From: Kitasatospora sp. MAA4 | GTDB taxonomy: Bacteria > Actinomycetota > Actinomycetes > Streptomycetales > Streptomycetaceae | Reading direction: 5' to 3' | DNA length: 56,220 nucleotides | Assembly (NCBI RefSeq): GCF_029893355.1 | Contig: NZ_JARZAI010000043.1 | Location: forward strand, 1-56,220 | Shown: positions 51,390-56,220 of the stretch, piece after piece | Layout of the letters: each line of letters begins with the position of its first letter | Numbering within the stretch: the stretch's first letter is position 1 | Notes under the pieces: model-generated | Seen by the model: only the letters and a program-made list of their open reading frames with translations | What the model was told of the DNA's origin: nothing | Databases searched by the model: none | Made by a program: the position numbers and the translations under genes

Positions 51390-51634
51390 ACTGGATCAAC
51401 CTGAACGCGCTGTGGAAGATCGTCGTGGTCGGCCTGCTCACCGGCGCCGGCCTCCCCGCACTGTTCGCCGTCGGCCTGCGCCTGCTCGCCCCGCCGGCCC
51501 CGGCGGCCCCTCCCGGCGGTGCCGCCGAGCGGCCCGCCGTGGGGCCGGCCGGCTACGCCCTGGCGGGACTGTGCTTCGCGGTGGTGCTCGCGGCGATCGG
51601 CTGGGGGATCTCCGTCATCGTCAACCACAGCTGA
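51386..51634 (+). CDS. Small membrane protein coupled to the Pit transporter
   Basis: This encodes an 82-residue protein with two predicted transmembrane helices (about residues 10-32 and 56-78) joined by a Pro/Ala-rich loop. GTG 51386 overlaps the pit stop as GTGA, and GAAGGGAG lies upstream. It is probably a Pit accessory subunit, as in other streptomycetes where such a gene follows pit. No enzymatic motif was seen. Confidence 0.8.
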   Translation: MNWINLNALWKIVVVGLLTGAGLPALFAVGLRLLAPPAPAAPPGGAAERPAVGPAGYALAGLCFAVVLAAIGWGISVIVNHS

Positions 51635-51696
51635 CCGTCCGATCCCGGCACGTAAGGTGGGTGCGGTCGATGATCGTCCGTACGCCAGGAGATCCC

Positions 51697-52617
51697 ATGA
51701 GTCAGAGCCCCACCCCCGACGCCCTGCTCCCGGTCGGGGTGATCGGACTCGGTGACATCGCGCAGAAGGCGTACCTCCCGGTCCTGGCGGCCCTGCCCGG
51801 TCTCGACCTGCGCCTGATGACCCGCGACCGCGCCAAGCTGGACCGCATCGGTGACGCCTACCGGATCGCCCCCCGCTTCACCGACCTCGGCGAGCTCATC
51901 GCGAGCGGCATCCGCGCCGCGTTCGTGCACGCGGCCACCTCCCAGCACGTCCCGATCGTCGAGGAGCTCCTCACCGCCGGCATCGACGTCTACGTGGACA
52001 AGCCCCTCGACTACACCCTCGAGGGCGCCCGCCGACTGGTCGAACTCGCCGACGGCTGCGGCCGCTCACTGATAGTCGGCTTCAACCGCCGCCACGCGCC
52101 CGGCTACATCCAGGCCAAGGAGCGCCCGCGCGACCTGATCGTCCTGCAGAAGAACCGCGAAGGCCTGCCGGAGGCCGTCCGCACCCTGGTCTTCGACGAC
52201 TTCATCCACGTTGTGGATCTACTCCGGCTTCTTGTCCCCGGCGACATCCAGCATGTGGACGTCCGGGCTCGCAAGCGGGAAGGCCTGGTCGAGCATCTTG
52301 TCCTCACTCTCGCCGGGGACGGCTTCACGGCGCTGGGCATCATGAACCGGATGAGCGGCTCGACCGAGGAGGTCCTGGAGGTCTCCGGCGGCGATTCCAA
52401 GCGCGCGGTGGTGAATCTTGCGGAGGTCATCGACCATCGCGGTCAGCCCACCGTTCGCCGGCGCGGCGACTGGGTCCCCGTCGCCCGCCAGCGCGGTATC
52501 GAGCAGATCGTGGTGAGCTTCCTGGACGCCGTCCGGTCCGGCAAGACCGTAGACGCCCATGATGCGCTGCGCACCCACGAGTTGTGCGAACTGATCGTGC
52601 AACGGGTGGGGGAGTAG
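51697..52617 (+). CDS. Gfo/Idh/MocA-family NAD(P)-dependent oxidoreductase
   Basis: This encodes a 306-residue Rossmann-fold protein. The dinucleotide motif is VGVIGLGDIAQKAYLP and the family EKP-like motif appears as YVDKPLDYTLEGA, followed by VGFNRRHAP. The catalytic pair of the C-terminal alpha/beta domain is suggested by FDDFIHVVDLLRLL. The substrate may be a sugar or inositol-like polyol. The ATG at 51697 has CAGGAGA upstream. It is a single gene before the transposon remnant. Confidence 0.85.
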   Translation: MSQSPTPDALLPVGVIGLGDIAQKAYLPVLAALPGLDLRLMTRDRAKLDRIGDAYRIAPRFTDLGELIASGIRAAFVHAATSQHVPIVEELLTAGIDVYVDKPLDYTLEGARRLVELADGCGRSLIVGFNRRHAPGYIQAKERPRDLIVLQKNREGLPEAVRTLVFDDFIHVVDLLRLLVPGDIQHVDVRARKREGLVEHLVLTLAGDGFTALGIMNRMSGSTEEVLEVSGGDSKRAVVNLAEVIDHRGQPTVRRRGDWVPVARQRGIEQIVVSFLDAVRSGKTVDAHDALRTHELCELIVQRVGE

Positions 52618-52820
52618 CAGCCGCCTGGCGCGCTGGCGCCTGGATGCCTGGCCAGAGGGTGGGCGGAGCCGACCCTCGATGTCATCACTGTCTGACACTT
52701 CCGACAGCCCTGCGTTCGAGTCAGTCCGGGCCACCCGGTCGGGCGCGGCTCGTCGCATGCGAGCCGCGAGCTCTCGACCGCGACTGAACGGTGGGGCTGA
52801 GTCTCCGTCATCGCAATTGG
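52618..52820. other. Intergenic region before the transposon remnant
   Basis: This 203-base stretch shows short irregular CTGGC-rich repeats near 52622-52660. No credible gene, hairpin or known mobile-element end was identified. Terminal inverted repeats of Tn3 type were not found. Confidence 0.3.
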
Positions 52821-52946
52821 TCACGCGCTGGGCAAACCCCTGTTGGGCGCAGCGATTTCGACCAGCTGCCCCCGCTCGCGCAGGGTGGGCAGGTAGCTGG
52901 TGGCGAGCTGTTTGGCCTCGCGGGTCTCGGGGCGCCCATGAGGCGG
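52821..52946 (-). pseudogene. Possible 3' remnant of an unknown gene
   Basis: Reading leftward, a short open stretch gives TREAKQLATSYLPTLRERG and QLVEIAAPNRGLPSA before a stop at 52821. It looks like the tail of a helical protein, but no start and no homologue is recognised. It may be a degraded cargo gene of the adjacent Tn3 element. Confidence 0.25.
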
Positions 52947-53022
52947 TCGCGGAACAGGACATCCTCGCCGGGTCGCACGCCCGGCGGGGCGATGTCGCGC
53001 GGGGCCGGCCCCAGCCGACGGT

Positions 53023-53285
53023 GGCACGGGCACACCGAGGAGGAGATCCGCTACACGAGGCGCCGCTACCTCACCCTGGAGTCGGCCCGCCAGATCGCGG
53101 TGGAGATCGCCAACGCCACCTTCGCCGCCCGCGACAGCGCTCTGTGGGGCGCCGGTTCGACCGCGGTGGCCTCGGACTCCACGCACTTCCGCTCCTGGGA
53201 CCAGAACCTGTTCACCGAGTGGCACTCGCGCTACGGCGGCCGGGGTGTGCTGGTGTACTGGCACGTCGAGCGCGGCTCGGTGGTG
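53023..53285 (+). pseudogene. Tn3-family transposase internal fragment
   Basis: This fragment encodes about 88 residues typical of a Tn3-family transposase: HTEEEIRYTRRRYLT, AVEIANATFAARDSALWG, ASDSTHFRSWDQNLFTEWHS, and YGGRGVLVYWHVERGS. The Asp in ASDS is probably a DDE residue. Both ends are missing; upstream sequence does not continue the family, and homology stops at about 53285 where it meets inverted resolvase sequence. It is not functional. Confidence 0.8.
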
Positions 53286-53286
53286 G

Positions 53287-53787
53287 GTGGAGGGCCATGG
53301 ACAGCATGGCCTCGTCGGTGACATGCGCGCCGCCGATGGTCTTGCCGCGCCGGCGGGCGGATTCGTGGCCTTCGGGGGTGCGGTCGCGGATGTACTCGCG
53401 TTCCATGCCGGACAGCGCGGCCAGTACGGTGAACACCATCCCGGATGGGTCGTGCGAGCCCTTCAGCTCCCCGGTGAGGAACTCCAGGCCGACATCGCGG
53501 GCCTTGAGGTCCTCGGCGAGCGCGGCGAGTTCGATGCCGCGGCCGAGCCGCTTGTGCTTGTGGACGACGAGAGTGACGTGCACACCGGAGGCGCGCAGTT
53601 CGCCGGCGAGGGCGACGGCCGCCGCCAGTTCGGGCCGCTTGGTGGCGCGCGTGGAGATCTTCTCCGCGAAGATCCGGGTCGCCCCGGCCTCGGCTAGGGA
53701 GTCGAGCTGCGAGTCCAGGGACTGCCGCGCGGTCGATGCACGGGCGTACCCGAGGCGGACGTGCCCGGTTGGCTCGGCGCCCGCGTT
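53287..53787 (-). pseudogene. Truncated Tn3-type serine resolvase
   Basis: Reading leftward, this encodes a serine recombinase catalytic domain: YARASTARQSLDSQLD with the nucleophilic Ser, IFAEKISTRATKRPEL, VVHKHKRLGRG, ELKGSHDPSGMVF, and EREYIRDRTPEGHESARRRG. An in-frame TGA at 53790-53788 and the lack of a start codon end it upstream; the C-terminal DNA-binding part is lost after MLSMALH, where the Tn3 transposase fragment begins in opposite orientation. It is inactive. Its former target was probably the Tn3 res site. Confidence 0.8.
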
Positions 53788-54034
53788 TCACCGGCCGCGG
53801 CAGCTCCACCCATGCCGAGCCTGGCCTGCGTACGGCCGGGGTGGGCACGCCAGTGCCTTGGCCAGCGAGGGCACGAGCCTGAAGCGGGCGGTGCGGTACT
53901 GGACGGCCACCTATGAAACACCCGCCATCACGCCGCAGACCGGGAGGCCGGAGGGTGATCCTGAAAGGCCGGGAGCCTCCGTGTGGCGGCTTTCGTGGCG
54001 GGTGCCCGTTGACGAGGCGCCGGGGCAGGGGTGT
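53788..54034. other. Region without a recognised gene
   Basis: This 247-base stretch between the resolvase remnant and the membrane protein gene holds no credible gene. A short rightward frame with SLKRAVRYWTATYE near 53880-53920 could be residue of another decayed gene. No terminator is obvious. Confidence 0.3.
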
Positions 54035-55084
54035 TCACGTCGTCTCGGGTGGGTCGGTGGGGCGGGAGCGGCGAAGAAATCGGCGAAGGACGGCCAAGAG
54101 CGTGGCGGTGGCGAGGAAAGCGAGGAAGACGAGGACATTGTCGGTGTAGTACCGGAGGTCGACGTCGGTTATCCCGGGCACGAAGAAGTCGGGCGGGGCG
54201 AGCAAGCCGTATTGGCCCGGGTCGAGCATGGCCATCCAAGGCAGGACTGCCAGCGCGATGCCCGCGGCGCGCAGGCGGTCGGGTCGCCGGCCGCCGAGGT
54301 GGAGGAGCGCGGCGAAGCTCATCACGGCGGCGGGCCAGGCGTTGGATGCCTCGATCAGGTTTGATGCGGTGTATGTGGTGGACGCGTTCCAGGGAATGAC
54401 GAGGACGCTCATGGGGACCGCGATGGCGGCCGCGGTGAGCACGGTCTCGTTGCGGCCGCGCGGGGAGAGGTCGACGGCGTCGGGCGGGGCGATCAGCAGC
54501 AGCGTGCCGGGCACGATCCCGAACGGCAGCAGCAGGAGGTACGGGGCGATGAACAGCCCGGGAAAGGACGTGCACGCCAGCGCGGGGACGACCCATCCGA
54601 GGACTCCCAGCAAAACCAGCAGCCGGGCCGGCGTCCACCGGCCGAGGAAGGCGCAGAGCAGGGCGAGGATCCAGGCGCCGGTCTGTGCCACAAGCAGGGC
54701 GGTCCAGATGGCGGGGTGCCCCACGTGTCCTGGGTCCTCGATGGGGTCGGGCAGGAAGAGTTTGGTCAGCAGGTTGAACATGTTCAGGCCTGCCCCGCCG
54801 GCGAGGATGAACGGTGCGGCGCCGGCGGCGATCCGGCCGGCGGGGTCGGTGGAGCTGAGTCGGGTGCGCAGCCGTGCTGCGTGGGCGGCGAGCGTGGCCC
54901 ACTCACGCAGGGCCGTACCCGGCCCTATGTCCTGGACGGTCTCGGCGAAGACGGCGGCGATCTCCTCGCCGTACGCGGCACGGTACTTGGCCGGGTAGAG
55001 GCTGAGCAGCGGGAGCCTTGCTGCAAGGGGGCGCCGCGCGGGCGGTAAAAGGGTCTCGGGTGTGGTCATGGGCGGGGCGGTCAT
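54035..55084 (-). CDS. PadR-coupled multi-pass membrane protein
   Basis: This encodes a 349-residue protein with about eight hydrophobic helices. The cytoplasmic start contains LYPAKYRAAYGEEIAAVFAET, a motif of actinomycete membrane proteins usually found after PadR genes. It may be a permease-like or signalling protein; no ABC or enzyme motif was seen. ATG 55084 overlaps the PadR stop as ATGA; ATG 55069 is an alternative. Leu13 is encoded by TTA (55048-55046), suggesting bldA dependence. Confidence 0.82.
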   Translation of the reverse strand: MTAPPMTTPETLLPPARRPLAARLPLLSLYPAKYRAAYGEEIAAVFAETVQDIGPGTALREWATLAAHAARLRTRLSSTDPAGRIAAGAAPFILAGGAGLNMFNLLTKLFLPDPIEDPGHVGHPAIWTALLVAQTGAWILALLCAFLGRWTPARLLVLLGVLGWVVPALACTSFPGLFIAPYLLLLPFGIVPGTLLLIAPPDAVDLSPRGRNETVLTAAAIAVPMSVLVIPWNASTTYTASNLIEASNAWPAAVMSFAALLHLGGRRPDRLRAAGIALAVLPWMAMLDPGQYGLLAPPDFFVPGITDVDLRYYTDNVLVFLAFLATATLLAVLRRFLRRSRPTDPPETT

Positions 55085-55428
55085 GCGGTGCCTCCGTTCG
55101 GCTGGGGCCGGCCGAGGGCGAGGCGGCGTTCGGCCTCGGCCACCCCGGCGCGCAGGTGCTGCGCTTCCGCGGTGAGGACGTCGCGTCCCTGGTCGGTCAG
55201 GGCGAAGTAGCGGCGCAGTTTTCCGGCGACGACCTCCTCGTGGTCGACCTGGATGAGTTCCTGTTGGAGGAGGCGGTCCAGGGCGGTGTAGAGGGTGCCG
55301 GTGAGCAGTTTGGTGCGGCCGCCGGAGATGGCCAGGACTTCCTGGAGGATCGCGTAGCCGTGTCTGGGGGCGTCGGCCAGGGCGGTGAGTACGAGCCGGG
55401 TGGGCTCCTGTAGGTGACGGGCTGCCAT
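55081..55428 (-). CDS. PadR-family transcriptional regulator
   Basis: This encodes a 115-residue winged-helix regulator with the PadR-family elements LVLTALADAPRHGYAILQE, TGTLYTALDRLLQQELI and RRYFALTDQGRDVL. It starts at ATG 55428 and is coupled by ATGA to the membrane protein gene, which it probably regulates together with itself. The ligand is unknown. No convincing operator dyad was found upstream. Confidence 0.9.
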   Translation of the reverse strand: MAARHLQEPTRLVLTALADAPRHGYAILQEVLAISGGRTKLLTGTLYTALDRLLQQELIQVDHEEVVAGKLRRYFALTDQGRDVLTAEAQHLRAGVAEAERRLALGRPQPNGGTA

Positions 55429-55671
55429 AACCCGATCTTACATTGACCATTGAGATACGTCGATGAGTTAGCTACGCTCCTGGCATGTCGCTCACACCGG
55501 GCTTTCAACGGTGTGTCACCAGACGGTCGGCATAGTTGGTCGCATCCCGCCGGGCCCCATCCCGCCGGGCTGTTCCGGCTATTGGCATGCGCATGCCCAC
55601 TGAGTGGCCACTGATGGACCGTCAGGGGCCGTGTCAGCACGCACTCCCTCCCAGGAACCAAGGAGAAGATC
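55429..55671. other. Divergent region between PadR and lectin genes
   Basis: This 243-base stretch contains a hairpin CACACCG (55493-55499) / CGGTGTG (55509-55515), a second GC-rich dyad near 55555-55575, and an AAGGAGAAG ribosome site at 55660. It probably carries the promoters of both genes. No gene was found in it. Confidence 0.45.
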
Positions 55672-56220
55672 ATGCACTCTGCCACCAAGACCGCGCTTCG
55701 CGCCCTGGCCCACCTCCAGCGACGCGGATCCGCCAGGAGCACCGCGCGAGGCCGCGTCGCCGCCGCTGCGGGTGTCGCCGCAGCCCTCCTCGCAGTGCTG
55801 CCCGGGGCGACGGCTTCGGCCGCCTCACATGCCTTGCCGAAGGCCCAGGGCACGGGCAGGGTTGCAGTCCCCGCTCAGGATGGCGCGGCGCACCACCTCT
55901 ACAACCTGAATTCGGGCCTGTGCCTCAACGTTTCGGGCTACAGCCAGAGCCCCAGCTCCAGCACCCAGATCTGGAACTGTCTCAGCCCGTCCGCGCAGCA
56001 GTGGCAGCTCCGCGGCGACGGCACCATCTTCAACCCGAACTCCGGCCTGTGCCTCAACGTCAACAACTACGCCACCAGCCCCAGCAGCCCGACCGAGATC
56101 TGGGGCTGCAACGGCAACCCCGCGGAGCAGTGGCAGCTCCGCGGCGACGGCACCATCTTCAACCCGAACTCCGGCCTGTGCCTCAACGTCAACAACTACG
56201 CCACCAGCCCCAGCAGCCCG
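55672..56220 (+). CDS. Secreted ricin-type beta-trefoil lectin, 3' truncated by the window
   Basis: This open frame runs off the right edge (183 codons visible). A long basic N-terminus and a hydrophobic stretch (AAAAGVAAALLAVLPGA) form a twin-arginine- or Sec-type signal peptide ending around TASA. The rest is a ricin-type carbohydrate-binding domain with repeated Q-x-W (QQWQL, EQWQL) and CLNV segments. AAGGAGAAG precedes ATG 55672. The final part repeats exactly with a 129-bp period. It may bind glycans outside the cell; an attached enzyme may lie beyond the window. Confidence 0.88.
   Translation, partial: MHSATKTALRALAHLQRRGSARSTARGRVAAAAGVAAALLAVLPGATASAASHALPKAQGTGRVAVPAQDGAAHHLYNLNSGLCLNVSGYSQSPSSSTQIWNCLSPSAQQWQLRGDGTIFNPNSGLCLNVNNYATSPSSPTEIWGCNGNPAEQWQLRGDGTIFNPNSGLCLNVNNYATSPSSP
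55999..56220 (+). repeat. Perfect 129-bp tandem repeat in the lectin gene
   Basis: The unit at 55999-56127 is followed by a second copy beginning at 56128. All 93 bases of the second copy up to the window edge match the first exactly. The period is 43 codons, one beta-trefoil repeat. Confidence 0.9.

Noticed and set aside
52679..54364. A long rightward open frame over the transposon remnant
   Set aside because: The Tn3 and resolvase homologies lie in other frames or strands; the peptide has no domain and crosses the membrane protein gene.

Overview
The window is very GC-rich DNA with GTG and TTG starts, ATGA/GTGA gene overlaps, rare TTA codons, LAL-type LuxR regulators and several NB-ARC/TPR, ECF and TetR regulators. 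This points to a streptomycete-type actinomycete (Streptomyces, Kitasatospora or a close relative). Genus is an inference; no rRNA or tRNA gene is present. Both ends look like contig ends: the first ~110 bases are an anomalous G-homopolymer stretch, and the last 222 bases run into a perfect 129-bp tandem repeat inside an unfinished gene.

Region 1 (1-15.5 kb) is regulatory. A truncated LAL LuxR regulator is followed by two secreted proteases: a C1 papain-like protease and a rare bacterial G1/eqolisin-type glutamic protease. Next come a leftward pair (HATPase anti-sigma-like protein coupled to a LAL regulator) and a divergent rightward block of LAL regulator, large hybrid histidine kinase with two REC domains and HPt, and a stand-alone response regulator. 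A LuxR-site-like palindrome lies between the two arms.

Region 2 (15.5-21.2 kb) holds an APC-type permease, then a compact leftward three-gene operon and a PAS-LuxR regulator. The operon encodes a small EACC1-like protein, a caspase-fold protease with an intact His/Cys dyad, and a 574-residue helical protein of unknown function. It is the best candidate here for an under-described system, possibly a conflict or suicide module.

Region 3 (21.4-38.7 kb) is mostly conserved housekeeping: exonuclease III, a GntR and a ROK regulator, a methyltransferase, bioB-bioA-bioD with an odd Cys/His-rich BioB tail, a secreted or membrane protein, a DEAD/DEAH RNA helicase, bioF, two MFS exporters, an enoyl-CoA hydratase, an ArsR-type regulator and a GNAT protein.

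Region 4 (38.7-52.6 kb) holds an NB-ARC/TPR protein with 120-bp internal repeats, a TetR-controlled oxidoreductase/DsbA-like pair with a 50-bp palindromic operator, an ECF41-type sigma factor with a matching autoregulatory promoter beside an NAD(P)-binding partner, threonine catabolism (tdh-kbl) with a LysR gene, a lipoprotein serine hydrolase, a Pit phosphate transporter with a small membrane partner, and a Gfo/Idh/MocA oxidoreductase.

Region 5 (52.6-56.2 kb) is accessory. It contains a decayed Tn3-family remnant (transposase piece facing a truncated resolvase), a PadR regulator coupled to a membrane protein, and the start of a secreted ricin-type lectin.
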